Of a stretch of DNA of 23,009 nt, positions 1 through 7,949 are shown piece by piece (position 1 is the first letter of the stretch; each line of letters starts with the position of its first letter). The notes beneath the pieces are model-generated. The model ran no database searches. It was given only the letters and a program-made list of their open reading frames with translations, and had not been told where the DNA came from. The position numbers were made by a program, and so were the translations under genes. The stretch lies in the NCBI GenBank assembly GCA_029287305.1, contig JARFRJ010000412.1, forward strand, positions 1-23,009. Reading direction: 5' to 3'. This DNA is from Hyphomonas sp. (GTDB lineage Bacteria > Pseudomonadota > Alphaproteobacteria > Caulobacterales > Hyphomonadaceae).

Positions 1-1082
1 ACCAGCTTTTCTTTCCAGACAGGTGGACCCCCTGCCTGAACGGCCAGAAGCTTGGCGCGGCGATAAAATAGATGGCAATCCACTGCCCAGGTAAAGCCCA
101 TGCCGCCATGGGTCTGGATGTTCTCCTTGGCGGCATACCAATAGGCCTCTGAGGCCGCCAGACGGGCGGCGGCGGCCTCGGAAAGCTCTGGCGCATCTGT
201 AGACAGCGCCCAAGCCACATAATAGCTATTGGAGCGGGCAATCTCATTTTTTACATACATATCAGCCAGCTTGTGCTTGATCGCCTGATTGCCCCCGATC
301 GGACGGCCAAATGCATAGCGCTCCTTGGCATAGTGATTGGCCATTTCCAAGCATCGCGCCGCGCCGCCCAATTGCTCAAAAGACAAGAGAACGGCAGCGC
401 GGTTCATCACAGCGTCATGCAGAGCGCCGCCGTCACCAGCTGAGCCCAGACGTTTGGCGGGCGTATTGTCAAAGATCAGTTCCGCGTGGCTGCGGGTCGG
501 ATCCAGCGTCTTGACGCTCTTGCGGGAAACCGATGCCTCCTTCAAATCCACCAGTACAAGGCTCGCCGCATCGCCTTCCTTGGCTAGAACAATCGCATGG
601 GTCGCGATGTCACCATCGGTGACCGGTATTTTTACGCCTGTCAGATGCGTACCGGAAAAGCGGGTCTGCAGGCTTTGTGTTTCTATCGCGCCGGGGCCTT
701 CTGAACTGGCATAACAGCCAAGAACCTCGCCGCTGACAATGTTCGCCAATAGAGCGGTCTTGTCTTCTTCACTGCCGGCCATATTAATGGCTTCGCTAAA
801 GAAATAAGCCGTCGAGGCAAAGGGCACAGGCGTCAGGGCGCGCCCCATTTCTTCGGCAATGACGCAAAGCTCCAGCATGCCGAGGCCAAGGCCGCCATAG
901 GCCTCCGGAATATTGGTTCCAAGCCACCCCATCTCGACTATTTTATCCCATAAGTCCTTATGATAGGGCACATCATCGGCATCCAAGACCGCGCGCACAT
1001 GCTGGGATGTACATTCAGCGTCCAGAAACTTTCGCACTTCATTTCCAAGAAATTTTTGATCATCGGAAAAATCAAAATTCAT
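1..1082 (-). CDS. acyl-CoA dehydrogenase (3' end cut by window edge)
   Basis: FAD-dependent acyl-CoA dehydrogenase, expected to oxidise an acyl-CoA (fatty acid or related) to the trans-2-enoyl-CoA in the cytoplasm. The frame is open from an ATG at 1082 to the window edge, about 360 residues of a family usually near 375-385, so only the last few are missing. The N-terminus (MNFDFSDDQKFLGNEVRKFL) is the usual helical domain. The C-terminal half has the family pattern RYAFGRPIGGNQAIKHKLAD and, near the end, ENIQTHGGMGFTW, typical of the flavin-contacting region. A ribosome site (AGGGAG, 8 bases upstream) fits this start. The loosely conserved middle suggests the class whose subunits often work as pairs of FadE-like proteins, but the partner is not in the window. 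Substrate cannot be inferred. Confidence 0.93.
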   Translation of the reverse strand, partial: MNFDFSDDQKFLGNEVRKFLDAECTSQHVRAVLDADDVPYHKDLWDKIVEMGWLGTNIPEAYGGLGLGMLELCVIAEEMGRALTPVPFASTAYFFSEAINMAGSEEDKTALLANIVSGEVLGCYASSEGPGAIETQSLQTRFSGTHLTGVKIPVTDGDIATHAIVLAKEGDAASLVLVDLKEASVSRKSVKTLDPTRSHAELIFDNTPAKRLGSAGDGGALHDAVMNRAAVLLSFEQLGGAARCLEMANHYAKERYAFGRPIGGNQAIKHKLADMYVKNEIARSNSYYVAWALSTDAPELSEAAAARLAASEAYWYAAKENIQTHGGMGFTWAVDCHLFYRRAKLLAVQAGGPPVWKEKL

Positions 1083-1121
1083 ATTCGGGCTCCCTTTTTC
1101 CGCACAATTGAGGTGTGGAAG

Positions 1122-1151
1122 ATTATATAGAATTTTATTGTCTCAATAAAA
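1122..1151 (-). promoter_or_regulatory. promoter with overlapping palindromic operator for the acyl-CoA dehydrogenase
   Basis: On the minus strand a perfect TATAAT (1127-1122) lies about 40 bases before the acyl-CoA dehydrogenase start. Just upstream, covering the -35 zone, is a perfect inverted repeat with 8-bp arms and a 3-base centre (TTTTATTG / CAATAAAA, 1133-1151). A palindrome placed over the -35 region is the usual layout for a repressor site, and TetR-type regulators commonly control fatty acid oxidation genes. The regulator itself is not in the window. The sequence elements are seen directly; the function is inferred. Confidence 0.55.
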
Positions 1152-1333
1152 CATACTCCAGAATAGCGATATGAACACCCATGACGTTGGGGGAGATGCA
1201 TAAATTTTAAAAAACAGGTCTCGTTTTCGGTCACACACAGATCAAAACGCGCGCCTGTGCCCCCCCTATTTCAAACCGGGCCGCGCATGGCCTATCTGAA
1301 CCGCCGAGATCACTTTTTTTTGCGACGTGTCCC

Positions 1334-1927
1334 TTATGAGGCTTCCAATTGACCAAGGCTGGTGCTGATGAATAGGGCCGCTTGCTCTATAATATCCTGA
1401 GCGGCTTGAACAAGAGCGTCGATGCGCGCCTCCGCGCCCCTTTCGGTGACAGGGATTGAGGCCTGCAAGAGGGTTTGCCGCACGGCTTTTCGATTTGACC
1501 CATCCAGCAGGGTAACCTCCATATGGGCGACGGCCTGAGTGTCTTTTAAAGTGAACTCGACAATGCGCCAGGACACTTCATAATCTGCCCGCGAGCCGGT
1601 TTCCGGCAGAATGGCAAAGCCTGTATTTTCTGCGTTAAAACTATCAAGCAGACTGTATTGAAAGAGTTTTGGCACTCTATCTGCCCATTCTACCCCTTTG
1701 ACATAGCGGATCGCATTGGCGTCATCACGGGTGACGATATTACGCCCGGAGAAAATAAATGGCGCTTCGGGCTCACGAACTAAAACGGAGTGATTAAGTT
1801 GCAAATCCGCGATAATTGTAATCGGGCTAAAACTGTATAGCGCGTCGGCGCTTTCCTCTTCGGGCAAAACAGAGACGCAAGCCGAAAGCCCCGTCATGAT
1901 CAAAAACATGCAAACAAGACGTCTCAT
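1334..1927 (-). CDS. ABC-type transport auxiliary lipoprotein (PqiC-like)
   Basis: A 197-residue lipoprotein, last gene of the Mla/MCE operon. The N-terminus MRRLVCMFLIMTGLSAC is a short lipoprotein signal ending in the lipobox LSAC, so the mature protein should be lipidated on Cys17. The rest fits the auxiliary lipoprotein family found with MCE-type transporters (PqiC-like), thought to act at the outer membrane or in the periplasm. Its ATG overlaps the stop of the upstream MlaD-like gene in an ATGA arrangement, indicating translational coupling. Family assignment rests on lipobox, size and position more than on a strong motif. Confidence 0.8.
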   Translation of the reverse strand: MRRLVCMFLIMTGLSACVSVLPEEESADALYSFSPITIIADLQLNHSVLVREPEAPFIFSGRNIVTRDDANAIRYVKGVEWADRVPKLFQYSLLDSFNAENTGFAILPETGSRADYEVSWRIVEFTLKDTQAVAHMEVTLLDGSNRKAVRQTLLQASIPVTERGAEARIDALVQAAQDIIEQAALFISTSLGQLEAS

Positions 1928-2889
1928 GGGCGGGCCTCTTCTTCATAGGGTTTGGATGTGCCATAAATGATGGATTGCGGGTTCTGCTCAACCTCACGGG
2001 TGAGATTATCGAGGCGCTGTATCAGAAGTTTGACATCCTGAACCAGTAGGCGAAAATCGGCCATTGCAGCGATGGCAGGTTCAACAAGGTCCTCTTTGGC
2101 CGTCCCGACCGTCTCATTGGCGGTGACCATAAATGTATCGATTTTTTGGGACGTCCCTCGCAAATCTTCTATGATTAAAGACAGATTTTTGCTCACAGTG
2201 TTGATATCGCTCTCAGCCGTGCGGGCAAGCTCTGTCAGCGTGCGACTTAGTTCAGAGAAGTCCTCGCTTGCCTCGGCAATACTGGCAAGGGAATTGACCA
2301 TGTCTTCGGCCAGTCCTTCCTTATTATTCAGACTTTCCATGAATATGGATATATTTTGCAGTATGCGCGTTAGCGCCTCCGCATTTTCATCCGACAGGAT
2401 ATTGCGTAGGCTCTCCATGCTTTGATTGGCATTATCGATGATTTTAGCCCCGCTATCGAACACTTCGGCGAGTGGATTGGCAATCGACTGAATTTCAGGA
2501 ATTGGGGCCCCCGGCGCTCTGGTCAATAAGGGTGCCCCGGTTGAGCCGGCCATAATCTGAACAAAGGTCAATCCGGTAATCCCGGCAAAATCAATCGTTG
2601 CCACTGAATCGGTGCGGACCGGTGTGTCTGAACTTACGCGGATACGCGCCCGCACCATTTGATCATTGGTCCGGTCAATCATGACCGCTGTCACCTCACC
2701 AACATTAATCCCGTTAAAGCGGACACTGGCACCGCTCTCAAGTGAGACGGGGCCTTCAAAGACGATGTCATAGATATCAAAATCCCGGTTGAACTGGGAT
2801 TGTCCAAGCCAGAGCGTAAAGAGGGCAAAGCCCACCAGGCTGGCAATGACCATGGCTCCGATCAGAGCAAAATTTGCACGCGTTTCCAT
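1924..2889 (-). CDS. mlaD: MlaD family (MCE domain) lipid transport protein
   Basis: A 321-residue membrane-anchored periplasmic substrate-binding component of an MCE/Mla phospholipid transporter. One N-terminal membrane segment (about residues 8-28) is followed by an MCE domain (about 38-115, with SGASVRFNGINVGEV and TGLTFVQIMAGS), then a long helical region (about 150-300). It is longer than E. coli MlaD (about 183 residues), which has no such tail, and resembles the longer MCE proteins that form helical needles. It starts 11 bases after the ATPase gene with a good ribosome site (AAGGGG) and ends overlapping the lipoprotein gene by 4 bases. It probably joins the permease and ATPase in an inner-membrane complex; the direction of lipid movement cannot be told. 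Confidence 0.9.
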   Translation of the reverse strand: METRANFALIGAMVIASLVGFALFTLWLGQSQFNRDFDIYDIVFEGPVSLESGASVRFNGINVGEVTAVMIDRTNDQMVRARIRVSSDTPVRTDSVATIDFAGITGLTFVQIMAGSTGAPLLTRAPGAPIPEIQSIANPLAEVFDSGAKIIDNANQSMESLRNILSDENAEALTRILQNISIFMESLNNKEGLAEDMVNSLASIAEASEDFSELSRTLTELARTAESDINTVSKNLSLIIEDLRGTSQKIDTFMVTANETVGTAKEDLVEPAIAAMADFRLLVQDVKLLIQRLDNLTREVEQNPQSIIYGTSKPYEEEARP

Positions 2890-2900
2890 CTTCTTACCCC

Positions 2901-3710
2901 TTAATTATATCCCGCAGCCGCAGACCGTCCCCGAGGACCGGAAAAATATTCCTGTATCCAAGGATGCTCATTCTGGCGCAATTCATCCATTGTCCCAAGC
3001 GCAAGTGTGCGTTTTTCACCTAATACCGCAATCCGGTCACACGTTGCCGCCAATGTATCAAGGTCATGTGTGACCAGAAAAACCGTCAAGCCTAGGGTCT
3101 GTTGCAGTTCGCGGACAAGATTATCAAAACGTCCGGCTGTAATCGGATCAAGCCCTGCGGTCGGCTCATCTAGGAATAGAAGGGATGGATCAAGCACAAG
3201 CGCACGCGCCAGGGCAGCACGTTTACGCATACCGCCAGACAGTTCGGACGGGTATTTTAAGGCTGCGGCAGGTTCCAGCCCGGCCATTTGTATTTTCATC
3301 AAGGCCAATTCGCGCATTAGCGGGCGCGGCAAGTCAATATGTTCCTTTAAAGGAACCATAACATTTTCCATAACGGTCAAACTGGAAAACAGGGCCCCAT
3401 CCTGAAACATCACGCCCCAGTTTTGCTCCATACGCAAGCGATCGTCCGGGTTCAAATCGGTCAGTTTTTGCCCAAAAATGGTAACTTCACCGGCCTGAGC
3501 CGGACGCAGGCCAACAATCGCCCGCAAAAGCACGGATTTACCGCAGCCGGACGGACCAATAATGCCGATCACTTCGCCTTTGCGAATATCAAGATCAAGC
3601 CCATCATGCACAATTGTGTCGCCAAACCGGTTGACCATGCCTCTGATCTGAATGGCGAATGTTTCTGTGCCATTTGAAGCAGGGTCAAGAGTATCTGTCG
3701 TCTGATCCAT
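2901..3710 (-). CDS. mlaF: Mla-type ABC transporter ATP-binding protein
   Basis: ATPase of the lipid transport operon, 269 residues. It has Walker A GPSGCGKS (52-59), the Q-loop (Gln103), signature LSGGMRKR (157-164), Walker B LLFLDEP with D-loop (about 177-189) and the H-loop histidine (His215), so it should be active. The open frame runs upstream to 3902, but that extension lies entirely inside the permease gene and has no ABC-like sequence. The ATG at 3710 overlaps the permease stop by one base (TGATG), which marks the real start and suggests translational coupling. It powers the permease at the cytoplasmic face of the inner membrane. Confidence 0.93.
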   Translation of the reverse strand: MDQTTDTLDPASNGTETFAIQIRGMVNRFGDTIVHDGLDLDIRKGEVIGIIGPSGCGKSVLLRAIVGLRPAQAGEVTIFGQKLTDLNPDDRLRMEQNWGVMFQDGALFSSLTVMENVMVPLKEHIDLPRPLMRELALMKIQMAGLEPAAALKYPSELSGGMRKRAALARALVLDPSLLFLDEPTAGLDPITAGRFDNLVRELQQTLGLTVFLVTHDLDTLAATCDRIAVLGEKRTLALGTMDELRQNEHPWIQEYFSGPRGRSAAAGYN

Positions 3711-4846
3711 CAAATCCCTAACTGCATATAGTAAAGGGCAAATAGGGCATCGATGACGATAATGGCAAAAAGCGCCTGGACGACAGATCGGGTCGTCGCC
3801 GTACCAAGCGATTGGACGGAGCCTTGGACGCTGAGACCATGTCGGCACCCGATCAGAGCCACAATAATGGCAAAGACCGGCGCTTTTGACATGCCGACCC
3901 AAAAATTATCAATGGAGACCTGCGACAATAATCTATTGGCAAACAAAACCGGGCTGATATCAAGGCTGGCCCAGCAGACAATCAGCCCTCCAAACAGACC
4001 CGCCAAGGTCGCCAAAAAGGATAGGAGCGGCACCATAATCAGCATGGCGATGATGCGGGGGGCAACGAGAACCTCTATCGGGTCAAGGCCCAGCACTTTC
4101 ATCGCATCTACTTCCTGCTGCATACGCATCGCGCCTAATTGCGCTGTAAACGCACTATTGGTACGCCCCGCCAGAATAATCGCTGTGATGAGCACACCAA
4201 ATTCGCGGAACACGGCAATACCGACAAGGTCAATTGTGAAAATCGTGCTGTTAAAGGCTTCCAGCGTGGTCGCGCCAATAAAGGCGATGACCATGCCGAC
4301 AAAAAAGGTCAGCAGCATAATGATCGGGATCGCGTTAAGCCCGGCTTCTTCCATCACCGAAACAGTGGCCGTCGCTCGGAAATTCTTCGGCATGAACAGT
4401 AAGCGGGCACAGACCACCAATGTCTGACCAAAGAAAGACAGCGTGTGCATGGCCTCGCTTAACCCGGTATAAGTTCCCCTGCCAATCTTCTCAAGAACAT
4501 CCAGAAAAGGACGTCGCACAGGTTTTTGGCCAAGGGTTTTTTCGCAAGCCTCGCGGATTTGCTGTAATAAGCGTTTGGCGTTCTCATGATCGCCTTTATA
4601 GGAGCGCAACGCGCCTGTATCGCCGCTATTACGCAAGGTTCGATCCAGAATATATGCGCCTGCCGTATCAATAGCCTGTAATTGACTGAGGTCCAGACGC
4701 ACCGTTTGACGGATAGACGGCTCCAGCTCTCTTAATTTGGCATTCACCGTTTTTATTGTTCGCACGGTCCAATCGCCGATGGGCAAAATAACCGGTTGGC
4801 CCTCTTCATAATAGACCTGGAAATCTGTCCGGGAAGTATCAGTCAT
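3710..4846 (-). CDS. mlaE: MlaE family permease with N-terminal STAS domain
   Basis: Inner-membrane permease of the MCE/Mla lipid transporter, 378 residues. About the first 100 residues form a STAS-like domain (LDLSQLQAIDTAGAYIL is the conserved core), the role played in E. coli by the separate protein MlaB. Residues about 150-378 are the MlaE permease domain with several hydrophobic segments and the characteristic EFGVLITAIILAGRTNSAFTA-type stretch. It is the first gene of a four-gene operon. The bases before its ATG (ATTTCTCA) contain no recognisable Shine-Dalgarno sequence, unlike the genes downstream; see the leaderless finding. Confidence 0.9.
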   Translation of the reverse strand: MTDTSRTDFQVYYEEGQPVILPIGDWTVRTIKTVNAKLRELEPSIRQTVRLDLSQLQAIDTAGAYILDRTLRNSGDTGALRSYKGDHENAKRLLQQIREACEKTLGQKPVRRPFLDVLEKIGRGTYTGLSEAMHTLSFFGQTLVVCARLLFMPKNFRATATVSVMEEAGLNAIPIIMLLTFFVGMVIAFIGATTLEAFNSTIFTIDLVGIAVFREFGVLITAIILAGRTNSAFTAQLGAMRMQQEVDAMKVLGLDPIEVLVAPRIIAMLIMVPLLSFLATLAGLFGGLIVCWASLDISPVLFANRLLSQVSIDNFWVGMSKAPVFAIIVALIGCRHGLSVQGSVQSLGTATTRSVVQALFAIIVIDALFALYYMQLGI

Positions 4847-4937
4847 TGAGAAATATACGATTCATTTGAAGGTAAAACGCGATAGGGTTAAACAAGCCTC
4901 TTATCTGTATAACTAAAAAGGGGGGTCGGTCAAAATA

Positions 4938-5918
4938 ATGAAACTCTTCGCCTATGCGAACACGCAGCCTTTGAACGCGCCCTTTGCCATATCAAGGGGG
5001 CGAAAGACACATATCGAAACTGTGCGGGTTCATCTGCATGATGAAGATACAGGCTGTGTGGGACGCGGCGAAGGGGTGCCCTATCCGCGCTATGGCGAAA
5101 CGACAGGCTCTGTCTTGGCGCAAATTGAAGGGCTAAAATCTGACATTGAAACCTGTCCGGATATACAGGCCCTGCAAAGCCTGATGCCCGCTGGCGCAGC
5201 GCGATGTGCGGTGGATTGCGCCTTCTGGGATTTGCAGGCAAAACTAAAAAGGGCCCCCGTTTGGGCGCTGGCAGGCCTGCCCGCTCCCTCCCCTCTACAC
5301 ACCGCACAAACGATCAGCCTAGACAGACCGCAAATAATGGCCAGAGCCGCCCATCACACTCAAGGCCAATGGCTGAAGCTGAAACTCGGCACGCCGGATG
5401 ATCTGGCCTGTCTTGATGCGGTCCACAAAGCCCGCCCGGACGCCCGGCTCATTCTGGATGGCAATGAAGGCCTGAAAAGTGAGGATTTCAAGGCCTTTTG
5501 TGAAGCGGCAAAGGCCCGCGGGACCGTCTTGATTGAACAACCCTTTGCGGAAGGGGCGGATCAGGCTTTGGCGGAAATGTCCCTTCCCCTCCCCATTTGC
5601 GCGGATGAAAGCGCCCATATATGCGCGGATATTGCAAAGCTTACATCCCGCTATCAGGGCGTGAATATAAAGCTTGATAAGACAGGCGGGTTGACCGAAG
5701 CCATCGCCATGGTCAAGGCGGCACACGCGGCCAATATGCAGATTATGATCGGCTGTATGGTCGCCAGCTCCCTGTCTATGGCGCCTGCTTTCCTACTGGC
5801 AGGGCAAGCGGATTTTGTTGATCTTGATGGCCCGCTCTGGCTGAAAGAGGATGTGCCCTTTGGCCTTGTCTATGATCAGGGCATAATCGCACCGCCCCAG
5901 TCCGATTTATGGGGCTAA
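4938..5918 (+). CDS. dipeptide epimerase (L-Ala-D/L-Glu epimerase type), enolase superfamily
   Basis: A 326-residue enolase-superfamily enzyme. The catalytic set is complete: KLK (Lys147 and Lys149), metal ligands Asp174 (LDGNEG), Glu200 (IEQP) and Asp223 (ADES), the second lysine in NIKLDKTGG (about 245), and the motif DLDGP (295-299) typical of dipeptide epimerases. Such enzymes epimerise L-Ala-D-Glu to L-Ala-L-Glu during recycling of murein peptides, using Mg2+. It is transcribed away from the mla operon, with a 91-bp spacer between. A G-rich ribosome site sits about 10-19 bases before the ATG. Members of this family vary in dipeptide preference, so the exact substrate is inferred. No other murein recycling gene lies next to it. 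Confidence 0.85.
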   Translation: MKLFAYANTQPLNAPFAISRGRKTHIETVRVHLHDEDTGCVGRGEGVPYPRYGETTGSVLAQIEGLKSDIETCPDIQALQSLMPAGAARCAVDCAFWDLQAKLKRAPVWALAGLPAPSPLHTAQTISLDRPQIMARAAHHTQGQWLKLKLGTPDDLACLDAVHKARPDARLILDGNEGLKSEDFKAFCEAAKARGTVLIEQPFAEGADQALAEMSLPLPICADESAHICADIAKLTSRYQGVNIKLDKTGGLTEAIAMVKAAHAANMQIMIGCMVASSLSMAPAFLLAGQADFVDLDGPLWLKEDVPFGLVYDQGIIAPPQSDLWG

Positions 5919-5981
5919 ACCGCTCGAGCCTACTGAAAAGACCTATCAAAAACGGCGTGTCTCTACTCTGCCGTAACGACT

Positions 5982-6734
5982 TCAGGGAACACTAAATTCA
6001 CCTGCCGTCTTCCTAAACTCGAACCAGACGGGCCGGCAATCCCCAAGCTGTTTCACCTCATAACGTGTTGTCATATGATCGACAGGGGGTACGCGCCAGT
6101 CTTCTGCGCGTTCGGCTGTCCAGTCAAAAGCCGGATGGGCGATAAAATGCGCCAGTGCCTCATTGGCATAGGAGGCGACATCTGTGGCAAAGCGTAGCTC
6201 ACCGCCCGGTTTCAGAACACGCGCCAGCGTATCAAGAAAGTCCACCTGTATCAGCCGCCGCTTTTGCTGGCGCTTTTTCGGCCAAGGGTCTGGAAAGAGA
6301 ATAAAAATACGCGCGAGGCTGTTTGCTTTTAGCGCGGCAAGCAGACCCCGGGCATCCTCCATATAGAGGCGCACATTGTGCAGGTCGGCGGTCTCGATCC
6401 CACTTAAAGCTTTGACCATGCCGTCAATATAAGGCTCACACCCGATAAGGCCGATATTCGGATGGTGCCTAGCTTGGCCGATCATATGCTCGCCGCCGCC
6501 AAACCCAATCTCTAGCCAGATCTCATCCGGCAGGGTCTTGAAAAGAGTGTTTGGGTCAAGTGCGCCTGGCCCGGTCAGGGTGATCTCAAATTCCGGCAAG
6601 CGCTCGTCAAGCAATCTCTTCTGCCGCGCCGACAAGGCGCGCCCACCTATCCGGCCATAACTGCGAATGGGCGGATGCACCTCTGGTTCATTGTGCGCCA
6701 GATCAGGTGGGCTTTCGGGTTTTTCCGGGCTCAT
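5982..6734 (-). CDS. trmB: tRNA (guanine-N7-)-methyltransferase
   Basis: Methylates N7 of G46 in the variable loop of tRNA, using S-adenosylmethionine. The 250-residue protein has the SAM-binding motif EIGFGGGEH (75-83), the family hallmark FPDPWPKKR (147-155) followed by a basic stretch, and the C-terminal TRYE...W.EF pattern that contacts tRNA. About 25 polar N-terminal residues precede the conserved core, a little longer than in E. coli. A ribosome site (AAGGA) about 9 bases before the ATG supports the start. It converges with the dipeptide epimerase, leaving 63 bases between the stops. Confidence 0.95.
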   Translation of the reverse strand: MSPEKPESPPDLAHNEPEVHPPIRSYGRIGGRALSARQKRLLDERLPEFEITLTGPGALDPNTLFKTLPDEIWLEIGFGGGEHMIGQARHHPNIGLIGCEPYIDGMVKALSGIETADLHNVRLYMEDARGLLAALKANSLARIFILFPDPWPKKRQQKRRLIQVDFLDTLARVLKPGGELRFATDVASYANEALAHFIAHPAFDWTAERAEDWRVPPVDHMTTRYEVKQLGDCRPVWFEFRKTAGEFSVP

Positions 6735-6776
6735 GGGCCAATCCTTACACGGCGCGGATAATATTTGCGCCTTTCT

Positions 6777-6806
6777 AAGCCTTCTGCAAAATATGAAGAA
6801 AGGCTT
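6777..6806 (-). terminator. hairpin after the Tat-signal SDR gene (weak terminator candidate)
   Basis: An inverted repeat (AAGCCTTCT 6777-6785 and AGAAAGGCTT 6797-6806, one bulged base) lies about 30 bases after the SDR stop and before trmB. There is no run of T after the stem on the minus strand, so it may be an attenuating or mRNA-stabilising hairpin instead of a true rho-independent terminator. Confidence 0.3.
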
Positions 6807-6832
6807 TGCCGAAACATATCCTCGCCCTTGCC

Positions 6833-7861
6833 TTATGGGTTCAACACCGCCTTAATCCAAGGGCCATAAGCGGACTCGCCCAAAAAGGCCAATTGCTGCT
6901 TGGCTGAGACCTCATTGATTGGCACTTGCGGCTTGCTGCCCGGATGCACGGCGCGGCGTAAAGGGCGCATACCCGCTGGCATAGAGATAATCTCAGCCAT
7001 GGCACGCGGAATATCCATTGGATCGGTTGAACCGCCCCCGCCGCCGCTTGCCCCCATGCGCGCGGTTAATTGCGGATAGGCGGCCAAGACCTCTTCGGGC
7101 GCTCTGGCTTTCAGTGCGCCTGACAAGGGAGCTTGGTTTTCCCATATTTTAGTTGGATAGCCCCCCGGTTGGATAATGGTCACCTCAATGCCATGGGGGG
7201 CCAATTCATAGGCCATTTGCTCGCTCATCGCCTCCAAAGCAAATTTGGTCGGGGAATATTGCCCGAAACCGGGGATCATGACCCGGCCAAGCTGTGAGGT
7301 GACATTGAAAATCAATCCAGATTTCGCCGCACGCATGGCCGGCAGAGCCGCGCGGGCGAGGCGCTGCGGGCCAAAGACATTCGTCTCGAAAAGCAGCTTG
7401 GTAGCCTCCATATCCTGCAACTCAATCGGGCCTGAGGTTGAAATCCCGGCATTATTAACAAGCACGTCGAGCGTGCCGCCCGTTTTTTCCAGCGCCGCAG
7501 CCACCCCCTTTGTGACCTGATCATCCAGGGTGACATCAATCTCAATAATATGCAGATCAAGCGCATTTTCGGCTGCAAACTGTGTCAGCTCGTCGGCCTC
7601 TGGCCTTGGCATATTGCGCATAGTTGCAAAAACTTTTGCGCCAAGTCGGGCAAAATATTCCGCGCTGAGGCGTCCAAACCCAGAAGAGCAGCCTGTGATC
7701 AGAACAGACAGCCCGCTTAAATCCGGTGCTTTGGCAGATTCTGTGGCAGATTGCGCAATAGGCTGCGCCGCGGCGGTGGCAAAACTTGCCGTGGCCATGG
7801 CTGTGCCCGCCGCGCTGCCCAGCATAAATTGTCGGCGGGAAGGGGTAAGAGATTTTGACAT
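6833..7861 (-). CDS. SDR family oxidoreductase with twin-arginine signal
   Basis: A 342-residue short-chain dehydrogenase/reductase. The N-terminus has a twin-arginine motif SRRQFML (8-14), a hydrophobic stretch and a likely cleavage region near residue 32 (ATAAA). The SDR domain has the cofactor motif TGCSSGFG (56-63), NNAG (136-139) and the catalytic Ser189, Tyr202 and Lys206 (YSPTK), so it should be an active NAD(P)-dependent enzyme. The pattern is that of classical SDRs like those annotated as retinol or steroid dehydrogenases; substrate unknown. An AAGGAG ribosome site just before the ATG supports the long start that includes the signal. Export of a nicotinamide-dependent SDR is odd, because the periplasm is not thought to hold free NAD(P)H. 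Confidence 0.88.
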   Translation of the reverse strand: MSKSLTPSRRQFMLGSAAGTAMATASFATAAAQPIAQSATESAKAPDLSGLSVLITGCSSGFGRLSAEYFARLGAKVFATMRNMPRPEADELTQFAAENALDLHIIEIDVTLDDQVTKGVAAALEKTGGTLDVLVNNAGISTSGPIELQDMEATKLLFETNVFGPQRLARAALPAMRAAKSGLIFNVTSQLGRVMIPGFGQYSPTKFALEAMSEQMAYELAPHGIEVTIIQPGGYPTKIWENQAPLSGALKARAPEEVLAAYPQLTARMGASGGGGGSTDPMDIPRAMAEIISMPAGMRPLRRAVHPGSKPQVPINEVSAKQQLAFLGESAYGPWIKAVLNP

Positions 7862-7920
7862 AATCAGCTCCTTGTTAAGCGTTCAAATTTTATCGTCATA
7901 GGGGGTCACCTCACATGAAC

Positions 7921-7949
7921 ATTCTATTTTTCAGTGCATTATCCTGCAA
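7921..7949 (-). promoter_or_regulatory. candidate promoter for the Tat-signal SDR gene
   Basis: On the minus strand TTGCAG (7949-7944) and TAGAAT (7926-7921) are spaced by 17 bases, about 60 bases before the SDR start. The -35 element lies inside the end of the glutathione S-transferase gene. The match is moderate, 4 of 6 and 5 of 6 to sigma70 consensus. Confidence 0.35.

Noticed and set aside
337..714. Plus-strand open frame of 125 codons
   Set aside because: It lies opposite the acyl-CoA dehydrogenase gene, whose sequence is clearly conserved, and its own product has no recognisable features.
3711..3902. N-terminal extension of the ATPase gene
   Set aside because: It lies inside the permease gene in another frame and is unlike any ABC protein; the ATG at 3710 in TGATG is the natural start.
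4847..4937. Promoter for the dipeptide epimerase in the divergent spacer
   Set aside because: A TATAAC at 4908-4913 is present, but no -35 element at a usable distance was found, so it was not listed.
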